From contig NZ_CP028960.1 in assembly GCF_003071365.1 (NCBI RefSeq), positions 1,674,001-1,738,000 on the forward strand: DNA of 64,000 nucleotides. Direction: 5' to 3'. The notes beneath the pieces were generated by a model. That model did not search any database, was not told where the DNA came from, and saw only the letters and a list, made by a program, of their open reading frames with translations. Origin of the DNA: Methyloceanibacter sp. wino2 (GTDB lineage: Bacteria; Pseudomonadota; Alphaproteobacteria; Rhizobiales; Methyloligellaceae). Numbering within the stretch: position 1 is the first letter of the stretch; every line of letters starts with the position of its first letter. Position numbers and translations under genes: made by a program. Below, piece by piece: positions 36,825 to 47,708 of this stretch.

Positions 36825-38903
36825 TTACGCGACGTTGCGGTCGAGCGGCTCGTCTTCGAGCGGGTTGGCGGGCACCTCGGCCTCGGGCCGGCCGAAATAG
36901 TAACCCTGGACCTGATCGCAGCCCCAGCGCTTCAGCATGGCCGCCTGCCCTTCGGTTTCGACACCCTCGGCGGTAATCGTCACATGCAAGGATTGGCCGA
37001 GGCCGACAATGCTGGAGACGATCGCACTCGTCTGCGGGTTCGTACCGAGCGTATCGATGAAGGATCGGTCGATCTTGATCTTCTTGACCGGGAAACGGGT
37101 CAGGTAGGACAGGCTCGAATAGCCGGTGCCGAAGTCGTCCATCGCAATGGAAACGCCAAGCTGGTCCAGCCGGCTGAGCGTGTCGATGACCTTGTCGGTA
37201 TTTTGCAGGATGGTGCTTTCCGTGATCTCGAGCTCGAGGCGTTCCGGCTCCAGGCCCGTCTCCACGAGCACGCGTCGTACGAGCTCGAAGACATCTTGTG
37301 TCTTGAACTGGGCGGGCGACAGGTTGACGGCGAGCTTGGTGTCGCTCGGCCATCCCAAGGCGTACGTGCAGGCGGTCTTCAGGATCCACTCGCCGAGAGG
37401 CACGATGAGGCCCGTCTCCTCGGCAATCGGCACGAATGTCGACGGCGGGATTTCGCCCTCGGTCGGGTGCCACCAGCGCACGAGCGCCTCGTAGCCGGTG
37501 AGCTGGCCTTCGCTGAGACCAAACTGCGGCTGATAGTCGAGATAGAGCTGGTTCTTGCGGATGGCGTTGCGCAGGTCATGCTCCAGACGGCGGCGTCTCT
37601 GAAGCGCGGCGTCCATGGCCGGTTCGAAGAAGCGGAACGTATTGCGGCCGTCCTGCTTGGCGCGGTAGAGCGCCAAGTCGGCATTCTTCATCAAGATTTC
37701 CACCGGCTGATTGGCGATCGGCCCGAGGGCGATGCCGACGCTGGCGGAGGTGGTGATCTCGTGGCCGTTGACCCGATACGGCGCTCCGAGCGCATCGCAG
37801 ATGCGCTGGGCCAAGGTCATGGCGTCTTCCGGAACCGTGATGTTCTCGGCGACGACGGCGAACTCATCGCCGCCCATCCGTCCGACGATGTCGCTGTCGC
37901 GAAGGGTCTCGACCAGCCGGGCGGACACCTCTTCCAGCAAGGCGTCGCCGGTCGCGTGGCCAAGGGTGTCGTTGACGTTCTTGAACCGGTCCAAGTCCAG
38001 GCCGAAGACGGCAATCTTGGTGTCATGCCGCTTGGCGCGGGCGACCGCCTGTTCCAGGTGGTAGCGGAACTGCAGCCGATTAGGCAGCCCGGTCAGGGAA
38101 TCGTGCATGGCGAGGTAGCGGATCTTGTCCTCGGCCTGCCAACGTTCGCGAATGCGCCGCGAAGCGATGGCGGCCGGAACCGAGAATCCCATGATGATCA
38201 GAAGGCCCGTGGTCACGGTCACGACGACAAGGGCGAGGTTCGTGAGGGAAGCCGCCGCGCTCTGGTCGAATTCGAACGCATAGAGATAGGCCACGTTGCC
38301 GTTGTGGATCACGGGAACGATAGCGAGGCTCTTTCGATCTTGTCCCGGCAACGAGGCGACCGTGATCTCTTTCAGCGCAACCGCGTCGGCGATGGCGGCT
38401 CGGTTCTGGTCGGTCTGGAGCGTGCGTGTAAGGACGTCCGGCGCGAGCGGACCGCCGACAGCCATGGGCTCGCCTCTCGGGCTGAGCACGGCAAAGCCTT
38501 CCATCTTGCTGACGGCATCCTCGCCGGAGCGTCCGGGATCGGCGGCAAGCAGTCCGCCCGTGAGCCAGCGAAGACGGTCGGCGAACTTGCGATGGCTCTC
38601 ATTGACCGAAATCGTCGGCATGCTGCCCGCCGGATCCGAGTCCTGCGTCAAGTGCCGCCGCAGCGCTGCCGCATCGAGAATGTGTAGAGCCTCTCCCTCA
38701 GGCAGAGCGTCCGACCCATCCAGGGCGCCGCGAATGCGCTTGTCGGCCTTGGCGCCCCAGGCGTGCGCCGCGTTGCTGGCCTCGACCTCGAGCGCGTAGT
38801 TGATTGCCGATCCGCCTGACAGAACGGCCGCCATCACGGTGAAAAGCCCCAGCGCAACAAGACCGAGCATGATCCATCGGTCGCGCTTGTCGAACTCTGC
38901 CAT
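36825..38903 (-). CDS. Membrane GGDEF-EAL cyclic-di-GMP protein
   Basis: The 692-residue protein has an N-terminal membrane segment, a periplasmic sensing region of about 190 residues, a second membrane segment (LALVVVTVTTGLLIIMGFSV), then GGDEF and EAL domains. The diguanylate cyclase site is intact as RMGGDEF (about residues 342-348), and the phosphodiesterase site has YEALVRW, ITESTIL and DDFGTGYSSLSYL, so both activities are possible. No RxxD inhibitory site was looked for beyond EAL-proximal sequence. It may tune motility or adhesion through cyclic-di-GMP; the signal is unknown. Confidence 0.93.
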   Translation of the reverse strand: MAEFDKRDRWIMLGLVALGLFTVMAAVLSGGSAINYALEVEASNAAHAWGAKADKRIRGALDGSDALPEGEALHILDAAALRRHLTQDSDPAGSMPTISVNESHRKFADRLRWLTGGLLAADPGRSGEDAVSKMEGFAVLSPRGEPMAVGGPLAPDVLTRTLQTDQNRAAIADAVALKEITVASLPGQDRKSLAIVPVIHNGNVAYLYAFEFDQSAAASLTNLALVVVTVTTGLLIIMGFSVPAAIASRRIRERWQAEDKIRYLAMHDSLTGLPNRLQFRYHLEQAVARAKRHDTKIAVFGLDLDRFKNVNDTLGHATGDALLEEVSARLVETLRDSDIVGRMGGDEFAVVAENITVPEDAMTLAQRICDALGAPYRVNGHEITTSASVGIALGPIANQPVEILMKNADLALYRAKQDGRNTFRFFEPAMDAALQRRRRLEHDLRNAIRKNQLYLDYQPQFGLSEGQLTGYEALVRWWHPTEGEIPPSTFVPIAEETGLIVPLGEWILKTACTYALGWPSDTKLAVNLSPAQFKTQDVFELVRRVLVETGLEPERLELEITESTILQNTDKVIDTLSRLDQLGVSIAMDDFGTGYSSLSYLTRFPVKKIKIDRSFIDTLGTNPQTSAIVSSIVGLGQSLHVTITAEGVETEGQAAMLKRWGCDQVQGYYFGRPEAEVPANPLEDEPLDRNVA

Positions 38904-39013
38904 ATTATCTTGTCTTCCCTGCCGTCCCTTCCCGAATAGAAGACCCTATGGGCGAGGTCGTTAAGGCAGACCGAATGGGTAGAGTTAATGGATGCTGAAT
39001 CGGCAGATGAAAA

Positions 39014-39520
39014 CTAGCGCCAAGCGAATGCGATCTTGCGCAGGCTCGTCCCGCTGAAGTCCTCTGTGCCCTCGGCAAGCGGCTTGCCGCCGAGCCTGAG
39101 GTAGAAGTCGCACGCGGCTTCGTTGTCCGCGAGGGCCCACACCAGGAGGCCCGGGAGACGCCATTCCTGGAGCTTCTGTCGCGCGCCCTCAAAGAGCTTC
39201 GTGCCGAGTCCCAACCCTTGATAGGTGGGGCAGAGGTAAAGCTCGAAGATCTCGCCGCGGAAGGGGCCGCGGCCGACGCGGCAACGCCCGAAGGTGACGT
39301 AGCCCGCCACCTGACCGCCAAAGTCGAGCACGAGCACGGACGCGCGCCGCTGCAGCACCCGTTCCCACCAGCCTTTGCCGCGGCGGGCGATCATTCGTTC
39401 AAGATCGAGATGGGGAATAATGCCCTGATAGGCCCCGCGCCATGCTTCCTCGTAAGCGGTCGCAAGCGCGGTTGCATCTTTTGGCCGTGCCGGCCTCACC
39501 TGAGCGACATCGACGGACAT
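39014..39520 (-). CDS. GNAT-family N-acetyltransferase
   Basis: The 168-residue protein follows the GNAT fold: VRPARPKDATALATAYEEAW at the start, the strand LVLDFGGQVAGYVTFG, and motif A IFELYLCPTYQGLGLGTKLFE with the acetyl-CoA pyrophosphate loop, then ALADNEAACDFYLRLGG. Substrate unknown; the N-terminal AWRGAYQGIIPHLDLE resembles the subgroup acting on small molecules or protein N-termini. It stands alone between the GGDEF-EAL gene and typA on the same strand. Confidence 0.85.
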   Translation of the reverse strand: MSVDVAQVRPARPKDATALATAYEEAWRGAYQGIIPHLDLERMIARRGKGWWERVLQRRASVLVLDFGGQVAGYVTFGRCRVGRGPFRGEIFELYLCPTYQGLGLGTKLFEGARQKLQEWRLPGLLVWALADNEAACDFYLRLGGKPLAEGTEDFSGTSLRKIAFAWR

Positions 39521-39616
39521 GCACCAAGCCTAGCTCAGCGGCTCCGATCGGGCAAAGGGTCCGTTTGGGTTATCCCTTGTTCCGATGGCCCCGAGCCCCG
39601 ACGCGGTGCTGTTGTG

Positions 39617-39633
39617 CGTCCGTGCTGCGGACG
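39617..39633 (-). terminator. Hairpin just downstream of typA
   Basis: CGTCCG and CGGACG form a six-pair stem around five bases, seven bases beyond the typA stop in the direction of transcription. There is no clear T run after it, so it is a possible rather than convincing intrinsic terminator. Confidence 0.3.
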
Positions 39634-39640
39634 GCGCAGT

Positions 39641-41470
39641 CTAGGCGGCGTTTTCCGCTTCCCGCTGCCGCTCGGCCTTCTTGCGATCGTTCGGATCGAG
39701 ATGCTGTTTGCGCAGACGAATCGAATCGGGGGTCACCTCGACCAACTCGTCGTCCTGGATGTAGGACAACGCCTTTTCCAGAACCATGCGGATGGGCGGG
39801 GTCAGCCGTACCGCTTCGTCCTTGGACGTGGTGCGGATATTCGTCAGCTTCTTGCCCTTCAGGACATTCACTTCGAGGTCGTTGCCGCGCGTGTGCTCGC
39901 CGACGATCATGCCCTGATACACCCGCGCACCAGGTTCGATCATCATCGGCCCGCGGTCTTCCAGGTTGAACAGCGCATAGGCCACAGCCTCGCCCTGGTC
40001 GGTGGAAATCAAGACGCCGTTGCGCCGTCCCTGGATCGCGCCCTTATGCGGTGCGTAGCCGTGGAACAGGCGGTTCATGATTCCGGTGCCGCGCGTGTCC
40101 GTCAGAAGTTCGCTCTGATATCCGATCAGGCCGCGTGTCGGCGCATGGAAGACCAGGCGCACGCGCCCGCCGCCGGACGGCTTCATCTCGATCAAATCGG
40201 CTTTTCGTTCGGACAGCTTTTGCACGACCGCGCCCTGGTGCTCTTCGTCGAGATCGATGACGACCTCTTCGATGGGCTCCAAGAGCTGTCCGGTTTCGTC
40301 ACGGGTGAACAGGACGCGCGGCCGGGACACGGAAAGCTCGAAGCCCTCGCGGCGCATGGTCTCGATCAGAATCCCAAGCTGCAGCTCGCCGCGGCCGGCA
40401 ACGATCATCGAGTCGCGCTCGTCCGATTCGGTGACCTTCAGCGCCACGTTGCCTTCGGCTTCCTGCAGCAGCCGGTCGCGAATCATGCGGCCGGTGACTT
40501 TCGACCCCTCGGTTCCGGCAAGCGGCGAATCATTGACGCGGAAGGTCATGGAGAGCGTCGGCGGGTCGATGGGCTGGGCCGTGAGCGGCACATCGATTTC
40601 CGGGGAACAGATCGTGTGGGCGACCGTGGCGTTGGGCAGGCCCGCAATGGAGACGATGTCGCCGGCGCTTGCCTCGTCCAGCGCCGCGCGCTCGAGGCCG
40701 CGGAAGGCGAGCACTTTGGAGACGCGCCCCTGCTCGACAAGCTTGCCTTCGTGGTCCAGCACCTTGACCATTTCGTTGGGCTTGATCGTGCCGGCGGTGA
40801 TGCGGCCGGTGACGATGCGCCCGAGATAAGGATTGGACTCGAGGATCGTTCCCAGCAGTTGGAAGGGACCCTCCTCGATGGCCGGCGCCGGCACATGGCG
40901 CAAGACCAGTTCGAACAGGGGCGTCATGCCCTGGTCCTTCGGCCCCTCGGGGCTTTCGGCCATCCAGCCTTCTTTCGCCGACCCATAGAGGACCGGGAAG
41001 TCGAGCTGCTCGTCGTTGGCATCGAGCGCGGCGAACAGATCGAAGATCTCGTTCAGGACCTCGTCGGGCCGCGCATCGGGGCGGTCGACCTTGTTGATCA
41101 CGACGATGGGCTTAAGCCCCATCTTGAGCGCCTTGGACACGACGAACTTGGTTTGAGGCAGGGGGCCCTCGGCCGCATCGACCAGGACGAGAGCGCCGTC
41201 GACCATGTTGAGGATGCGCTCCACCTCGCCGCCGAAATCGGCGTGGCCCGGTGTGTCGACCACGTTGATGCGGGTGTCGTCCCAGACGATGGAGGTGGCC
41301 TTCGCCAGGATGGTGATCCCGCGTTCCTTCTCCAGATCGTTGGAGTCCATGGCGCGTTCGTCGACGCGCTGATTGTTGCGCACGGCGCCCGACTGCTGGA
41401 GGAGGCGGTCGACGAGGGTGGTCTTGCCATGGTCGACATGCGCGATGATGGCGATGTTGCGTAGCTTCAT
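39641..41470 (-). CDS. typA: Ribosome-associated translational GTPase TypA/BipA
   Basis: TypA is an EF-G-like GTPase involved in 50S subunit assembly and stress adaptation. The 609-residue protein has G1 AHVDHGKTT, the switch region RGITILAK, G3 [14 protein letters not shown] and G4 NKVD, followed by domains II, III, V and the BipA-specific C-terminal domain ([16 protein letters not shown]). The ATG at 41470 starts [15 protein letters not shown]. It is divergent from the oxalate decarboxylase across 230 bases with no gene. Confidence 0.96.
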   Translation of the reverse strand: MKLRNIAIIAHVDHGKTTLVDRLLQQSGAVRNNQRVDERAMDSNDLEKERGITILAKATSIVWDDTRINVVDTPGHADFGGEVERILNMVDGALVLVDAAEGPLPQTKFVVSKALKMGLKPIVVINKVDRPDARPDEVLNEIFDLFAALDANDEQLDFPVLYGSAKEGWMAESPEGPKDQGMTPLFELVLRHVPAPAIEEGPFQLLGTILESNPYLGRIVTGRITAGTIKPNEMVKVLDHEGKLVEQGRVSKVLAFRGLERAALDEASAGDIVSIAGLPNATVAHTICSPEIDVPLTAQPIDPPTLSMTFRVNDSPLAGTEGSKVTGRMIRDRLLQEAEGNVALKVTESDERDSMIVAGRGELQLGILIETMRREGFELSVSRPRVLFTRDETGQLLEPIEEVVIDLDEEHQGAVVQKLSERKADLIEMKPSGGGRVRLVFHAPTRGLIGYQSELLTDTRGTGIMNRLFHGYAPHKGAIQGRRNGVLISTDQGEAVAYALFNLEDRGPMMIEPGARVYQGMIVGEHTRGNDLEVNVLKGKKLTNIRTTSKDEAVRLTPPIRMVLEKALSYIQDDELVEVTPDSIRLRKQHLDPNDRKKAERQREAENAA

Positions 41471-41700
41471 GTTTGGATAGGTCTTTCGGCCAGGCGCGGG
41501 CGGATGCGCCAGCGGGCTGTTATTGCGGCGCAATATAGGGATTTTGCCGTCAACCGCAATGGCGCGCGGGCGCGCCGGTCACAGGTGCGTCGCGGCGGCG
41601 CGATATCCGTTGCGCGCGCGGGCGCCGATACCGCACACTCGCCCGCCCGTTGGGTCGGTTCCCGGCGTGGTTGTTGTGATCAAGCACAGAAGGTTCACCG

Positions 41701-42783
41701 ATGTCCGAGACCCCGGAGCCGCCCTATGGGCCGACGCCACAGGCTCTTGCCGGCAAGGAGTTGCCGTCGTTCCGATACGCGCTGGGCGAGGCGCGCGCGA
41801 AGCAGTTCGCGGGCGGCACCGCGAAGGAAGCCAATGTCAGTCAGTTTCCGGTCTCCGAGGCGCTTGCCGGCGTCTACATGACCTTGGAGCCCGGCGCGGT
41901 GCGTGAGCTGCACTGGCACGCCAATGCCGCCGAGTGGGCCTACATGATCGAGGGCCATGCGCGGGTCACCACCATCGATCCGGAGAACCAGGCCGAGGTC
42001 GTCGATTTCGGACCCGGCGACGTCTGGTACTTCCCGCGCGGTCATGGTCATTCGATCCAGGGGCTCGCCGACGGCTGCACCTTCATCCTCGTATTCGACA
42101 ACGGCTACTTCTCGGAATTCGGCACCTTCTCGATCACAGACTGGCTGGGGCACACGCCGCACGACGTGCTGGCCAAGAATTTCGGTCTACCGGAATCGGC
42201 CTTCGCGAACTTCCCCGATCACGAAGTCTATATCGCCAAGGGCCCCGTGCCGCCGCCGCTGGACGAGTTCCCGGCGCCGGGCACGCTCAACGCGCCCCCG
42301 CTGACCCACCGCTATCGCCTTCTCGCCCAGGCGCCGGAGCCGTTTCCGGGCGGCGAGATGCGGATCGCCTCGGAGATCGAGTTCCCGATTTCGACGACGA
42401 TGACCGGTGCGCTGCTGACCATTGCGCCGGGCGGCATGCGCGAGCTGCATTGGCATCCGAACGCGGTCGAGTGGCAGTACTATCTGACCGGCACGGGACG
42501 CATGACGGTGTTCGGCTCGGCCGGGCGCGCCCGCACGGATGAGTTCGCGGCCGGCGACGTGGGCTACGTCCCGCAAGGCTTCGGCCACTACATCGAGAAC
42601 ACGGGCGACGAGGATCTCGAGCTGCTCGTCGTGCTCAACAACGGCACCTACGAGTCGATCTCGATCACCGCCTGGATGGCGGGAACGCCCGACCTTCTCC
42701 TCTCGACGAATTTTGGCGTGAAGGAGAGCGTGTTCGAACGAATGCCCGGCGATGCGGTCATCATGCCCGAGGAGGAGTCCTAG
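41701..42783 (+). CDS. oxdC: Bicupin oxalate decarboxylase family protein
   Basis: Oxalate decarboxylases convert oxalate to formate and CO2 using manganese. The 360-residue bicupin has both metal sites: RELHWHANAAEWAYMIEG in the first cupin and RELHWHPNAVEWQYYLTG in the second, each with a later histidine (RGHGHSIQ, QGFGHYIENT). The lid loop that sets activity in Bacillus subtilis OxdC as SENST reads SEFGT here: the catalytic glutamate is kept, the next two positions differ. No signal peptide is seen, so it is cytoplasmic. It stands alone between divergent typA and a convergent nitronate monooxygenase-like gene. Activity (decarboxylase or oxidase) is not certain. Confidence 0.88.
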   Translation: MSETPEPPYGPTPQALAGKELPSFRYALGEARAKQFAGGTAKEANVSQFPVSEALAGVYMTLEPGAVRELHWHANAAEWAYMIEGHARVTTIDPENQAEVVDFGPGDVWYFPRGHGHSIQGLADGCTFILVFDNGYFSEFGTFSITDWLGHTPHDVLAKNFGLPESAFANFPDHEVYIAKGPVPPPLDEFPAPGTLNAPPLTHRYRLLAQAPEPFPGGEMRIASEIEFPISTTMTGALLTIAPGGMRELHWHPNAVEWQYYLTGTGRMTVFGSAGRARTDEFAAGDVGYVPQGFGHYIENTGDEDLELLVVLNNGTYESISITAWMAGTPDLLLSTNFGVKESVFERMPGDAVIMPEEES

Positions 42784-42828
42784 GCCGGCGCGCGGTTACG
42801 GACCGAAGTGTAGGTCCAAGTCCGGCGG

Positions 42829-43899
42829 CTATCCCTGGGACAGCTCGGCGCGTGCGCCGTCGGCCAGCCAGCGCGTCAGCGCGCCGGCGCCCATGGCACC
42901 CGGCAGGGTCGCGGCCTGGCCGGACCAGAGCGGGGAGAAGTCGCTTGAGCCTTCGGCCTCGGCTTTGGCGCGGAGCGGCGCGATCGCCGGGCGTCCGCGT
43001 GGGAAACGCGGCGCGGCCGCGTTCATCGGCCCCTGTTCGCGCATGAAGCGATTGACGACGCCCCGCGCCGGGCGTCCCGTCAGCACATTCGTCATGGCGG
43101 TTTCGCGTGCCGGATCCGTCAGCGCCGCGCGGTGGAGCGGCGGCGTCCAGGCCTCGTCCGTCAGAAGGTAGGCCGTGCCGACCTGCACGGCGGCGGCGCC
43201 CAACGCAAAGCACGCGGCGATTGCCTGCCCATCGGCGATGCCGCCCGCCGCGATCACCGGCAGATCGAGGTTCGCCGCGATACTGCGAACGAGCGCGAAC
43301 GTCCCGACCTGGCGGGAGACGTCGGTCTCCAGAAACATGGCGCGATGGCCGCCCGCCTCGGCACCTTGGGCAATGATCGCGTCGACGCCGTTCTCGGCGA
43401 GGTATCGGGCTTCGCGGAGCGAGGTCGCCGAGGAGATGACCCTGCAGCCAGTGTCCTTGACGCGCGCCAGAAGCGGCGCCGCAGGCAGGCCGAAATGAAA
43501 GCTGACGATCTCCGGTTTGGCGGACTCGATTGCGGCGCACTCGGCTTCACCGAACGGCGCATGCCCGGCCGGCAGCGGCAGATCCGGCGGCGCCACCCCG
43601 GCGGCCTCGAAATAGGGTGCGAGATGCGCGAGCCAGGCGCGGTCGCGCTCCGGATCGTCGGGCTCGGGCGTATGGCAGAAAAAATTGGCGTTGAGCGGCG
43701 CGTCCGTCTTTTCGCGGAAGGCGGCGACCCCGGCTTCGATCTCAGCGGGGCTCAGCACCGCGCACGGAAGCGCGCCAAGTCCGCCCTCCCGGGCAACTTC
43801 AATCGCCACCTCGACCCCCGCCGAATTGGCCATGGGCGCGGCGAGAATCGGGACGTCGATGCCGAACAGGTCGAGAAGCCGTCGGTCAGGCCAGGTCAT
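42829..43899 (-). CDS. Nitronate monooxygenase-like FMN protein
   Basis: The 356-residue protein has the NMO pattern: PILAAPMANSAGVEVAIEVA at the start, SFHFGLPAAPLLARVK with the catalytic-type histidine, QGAEAGGHRA and the phosphate-binding AAGGIADGQAIAAC. Class I enzymes oxidise alkyl nitronates such as propionate-3-nitronate with oxygen. Related dehydrogenases share the fold, so the substrate is inferred. It lies 32 bases downstream of argG on the same strand and may be read from it. Confidence 0.88.
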   Translation of the reverse strand: MTWPDRRLLDLFGIDVPILAAPMANSAGVEVAIEVAREGGLGALPCAVLSPAEIEAGVAAFREKTDAPLNANFFCHTPEPDDPERDRAWLAHLAPYFEAAGVAPPDLPLPAGHAPFGEAECAAIESAKPEIVSFHFGLPAAPLLARVKDTGCRVISSATSLREARYLAENGVDAIIAQGAEAGGHRAMFLETDVSRQVGTFALVRSIAANLDLPVIAAGGIADGQAIAACFALGAAAVQVGTAYLLTDEAWTPPLHRAALTDPARETAMTNVLTGRPARGVVNRFMREQGPMNAAAPRFPRGRPAIAPLRAKAEAEGSSDFSPLWSGQAATLPGAMGAGALTRWLADGARAELSQG

Positions 43900-43931
43900 G
43901 GCGTCTTTCTCCTCCCGGTGCGGCCGCGCCG

Positions 43932-45143
<1,212 letters not shown>

Positions 45144-45146
45144 TCC

Positions 45147-45184
45147 GAAGTCCTGCCGAAGTCTTGAAGTCCTGCTGAAGTCTT
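45147..45184. repeat. Tandem 19-bp repeat immediately upstream of argG
   Basis: Two head-to-tail copies, GAAGTCCTGCCGAAGTCTT at 45147-45165 and GAAGTCCTGCTGAAGTCTT at 45166-45184, differ at one base. Each itself holds GAAGTC twice. On the argG strand each copy contains AGGACTTC, so the nearer copy supplies the likely ribosome-binding AGGA about seven bases before the ATG. Confidence 0.85.
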
Positions 45185-45296
45185 GGAGAGGCGCGCGTTT
45201 ACGGCGCGATTGCAGCGTTGGCCGGGACTATAGGCGCGGCACGCCCGCGCGCAAGAGGCCCGAAAGGGAGAGGCCCCGCGCAGAGGGATAGGGCCG

Positions 45297-46121
45297 CTAG
45301 TCGGGGTCGGCGCGCCGCAGCAATGCCTGGCCCGAATGGCGCAGGCCCGCCCCCAGTCGCGTGAGCCCCGTGCCGATGCCGGCGAGAAGCGCGGCGATGC
45401 CGCGATGGAGGGCGAAGGCGATCCTGTCGAGCTGCGCCTCCAGCTTTGCATCGTTGCGGCGCCCCGGCGCCAGGAGCAGGTAGTAGAACAGCAGGACCAT
45501 GCCGACGGTGAACACGCCGGCGAAGAGGACGTCACTCAGAAAGTGCCGTCCGAACGTGACGCGCAGCCCGCCGACGGAGATGCCGTAGACCACTGCGGCA
45601 CCCACGGTGAAGGGCCGGGCGGCTGGCGGTGCCAGCATGGCCGGCGCAACGGTCCAGAAGGCGAGGCTCCCCTCGCCCGACACGAAGGAGCAATTGCGGT
45701 GGCACGCGCCACCGGGGCGCCACCACGGCTCAAACGTGTCCTTGCCGCCGAACTGCTCCACCTGGTTGGGCCGCGGCCGCCCCCAATTGTCTTTCAGAAC
45801 GAGATTGGTGAGGACGCCGGGCCCGGCGATGAACGAGCCGACGAGAAACAGCGCCACGGACGGCGCGATGATCATCTTGGTGCGCGGAAACACGAACTTG
45901 CGGATCAGCACGAAGAGCGACGGGGCGACGAGGAGATAGGGGACCCAATAGGCGAGGTTCCGGACCCTCTCCCAGTCCGCGTCGCGCGCCATCGGGAACC
46001 GGCCGGTCTGCGGATCGTAGAACAGAGACGCCGCCCACAGGTCGATCTCCGGGAAGATTGCGAAGATCAAACCCAGGATCAGCCCGAAAGCCAGAGTCGC
46101 GAGCAGCAAGCGGCGCGCCAC
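45297..46121 (-). CDS. PAP2-family membrane phosphatase
   Basis: The 274-residue protein has six hydrophobic segments and the three phosphatidate phosphatase motifs: KDNWGRPRP, SGEGS in place of the common PSGHS, and RVTFGRHFLSDV with the catalytic histidine and aspartate. Related alphaproteobacterial enzymes act on lipid A or other phospholipid phosphates at the periplasmic face. The glutamate in motif 2 replaces the usual histidine. The substrate cannot be inferred from context. About 150 bases separate it from argG. Confidence 0.85.
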   Translation of the reverse strand: MARRLLLATLAFGLILGLIFAIFPEIDLWAASLFYDPQTGRFPMARDADWERVRNLAYWVPYLLVAPSLFVLIRKFVFPRTKMIIAPSVALFLVGSFIAGPGVLTNLVLKDNWGRPRPNQVEQFGGKDTFEPWWRPGGACHRNCSFVSGEGSLAFWTVAPAMLAPPAARPFTVGAAVVYGISVGGLRVTFGRHFLSDVLFAGVFTVGMVLLFYYLLLAPGRRNDAKLEAQLDRIAFALHRGIAALLAGIGTGLTRLGAGLRHSGQALLRRADPD

Positions 46122-46345
46122 GCATATCTCCTAACGTGAGGGAACCGGCCGCCGCGGGGGTGCCGGCGGCGGGTTCGCATGACCAAAATCAAGGCTTTAT
46201 GGCGCAGCCCAGGCACAATGCCAACAACAGCCATGCGGTCTCGTAAACCCGTGCCACCGTGACGATTTTATGATTGTTGCGCAATCGGGTGGAACCACGG
46301 AGAGTGGAGCAAGTTGATTCTTCGGGGGTCCGAAGGAGTGCGTAG

Positions 46346-46567
46346 ATGACGAAAGACACGATCGATACCGACCAGAAGCCGACCCAGTCGCGCTCGGCTC
46401 TGCTTCGCGAATTCGGCTATGCATGGCGTCGCCGCCGCAGCCAGGCCAAGCGGTCCTGGCGCGAGACCGTGACGCTCTTCAAGCCGGAGCCCTGGCTCGT
46501 GGCCCTCGCCCACGAAAAGGCGCGTTCGCCGGTCAAGCTCCGCGACCTGCCAGAAGCCAGTAAATAA
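46346..46567 (+). CDS. Small basic hypothetical protein, 73 residues
   Basis: A good ribosome site (AAGGAG, eight bases before the ATG at 46346) supports this short gene. The product is soluble and basic, with an arginine-rich centre (YAWRRRRSQAKRSWRE) and a tail WLVALAHEKARSPVKLRDL. I do not recognise the family. Its 3' end overlaps the convergent membrane-protein gene by 35 bases. Confidence 0.6.
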   Translation: MTKDTIDTDQKPTQSRSALLREFGYAWRRRRSQAKRSWRETVTLFKPEPWLVALAHEKARSPVKLRDLPEASK

Positions 46568-47035
46568 AGCCGCCGGCAAAACCCGCCGTGGCGAAGATGG
46601 TCATGTAGTCGCTCGCGGGCAGCGAGGGCGCGTCGGCCGCTGCGCCGGCGAGGATCGGAATGGCGGCGAGCGCCGCGCCCCCGGCCAGCACGTAGTACAT
46701 CCACGAGCGGATGCGCGCGACCTCCCCGATGACGGCGGCGGCGAAGGCCGGCAGGGCGGTGAGCGCGGGCCGACGGTTCCGATGAATACGACCGCGCCGA
46801 ACGCCATCGCCACGCTGCGTTGCACTTGCGGATCCTGCAGGACAGGGTCTTGCAGCACGAAGGCGCGGAACTGCGGGTCCTCGATCGCGATGGCGCGCAG
46901 CTCGTCGCCCATCCACACCGATCCCAGCGCGAACAGCACGGCGAGCGCGACGCCGACGCCCACGCAGAACGAGACGACGACGACGATCCCGCGCCAAACA
47001 AAATGCCCAATCGTGCGGTCTTCCAAATGCTCCAC
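46533..47035 (-). CDS. Small multi-pass membrane protein, apparent frameshift
   Basis: The N-terminal frame holds a first membrane helix (GIVVVVSFCVGVGVALAVLF) and a second starting VAMAFGAVVFIGTVG; the protein then continues in the next frame as PALTALPAFAAAVIGEVARI, MYYVLAGGAALAAIPIL and a last helix ending GGFIYWLLAGRGA. Adding one C/G at 46767-46769 joins the frames, giving 167 residues with four membrane segments. I do not recognise the family. The loss looks like the same type of base omission as in mnmG and hemE. Confidence 0.7.
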
Positions 47036-47112
47036 TCCGTGACGCCCGCCCCGGTCGCGACTATAGATGGCGCGACTATAGAAGATGCATCGCAGCCCCG
47101 GGGACCGGCATC

Positions 47113-47705
47113 ATGCCTAGAATCGACTTCTGGTACGAGTTCGCCAGCACGTACTCGTATGTAACCGCCATGCGCATCGCGCGGCTCGCGGGCGATGCGG
47201 GCGTCGCGGTCCGTTGGCGGCCGTTTCTGTTGGGCCGATCTTCAAGGAGCTCGGATGGAACGATTCGCCCTTCAACATCTATCCCGCGAAGGGGCGCTAT
47301 ATGTGGCGCGATTTCGCCCGCGTTTGCGATGACGAGGGCTTGCCGTTGCGCCTGCCGCCGGTGCGCTTCCCGCAGAACGGCGTGAAGGCTGCGCGGCTCG
47401 CGCTCGCCGGCGAGGGGGATGGCTGGACGGCGGCGTTCACGCGCGCCGTCTTCACGGCGAACTATGCGGAGCAGCGCGACATCTCCGACGACGAAACGCT
47501 GCGGGACATTCTGGCCGGCATCGATGTCGATTCGGATGCCGCTTTCGAGGCGGCGAACGCGCCGGTGGGCAAGGAGGCTTTGTTCGCTCAGGTCGACGAA
47601 GCGAAAGCACTGGGCATTTTCGGCGCACCGTCCTTCACGGTCGGTGACGAGCTGTTCTGGGGCAACGACCGTCTGGAAGCAGCGCTGCGCTGGGCGAAGG
47701 GGTAG
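47113..47705 (+). CDS. DsbA-fold 2-hydroxychromene-2-carboxylate isomerase-like protein, apparent frameshift
   Basis: The protein begins RIDFWYEFASTYSYVTAMRI and VRWRPFLLG, then continues in the next frame as PIFKELGWNDSPFNIYPAKG and ends KALGIFGAPSFTVGDELFWG, the classic pattern of the kappa-GST/HCCA isomerase group. One added C near 47235 restores 197 residues. The family isomerises an aromatic catabolite in naphthalene degradation but most members have unknown glutathione-dependent roles; no aromatic-degradation genes are nearby. The active-site serine of the family is probably in the STYSY segment. Confidence 0.87.
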
Positions 47706-47708
47706 CTT

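Noticed and set aside
39218-41464. 748-codon plus-strand frame over typA
   Set aside because: It is antisense to typA and the acetyltransferase gene, with no domain pattern of its own.
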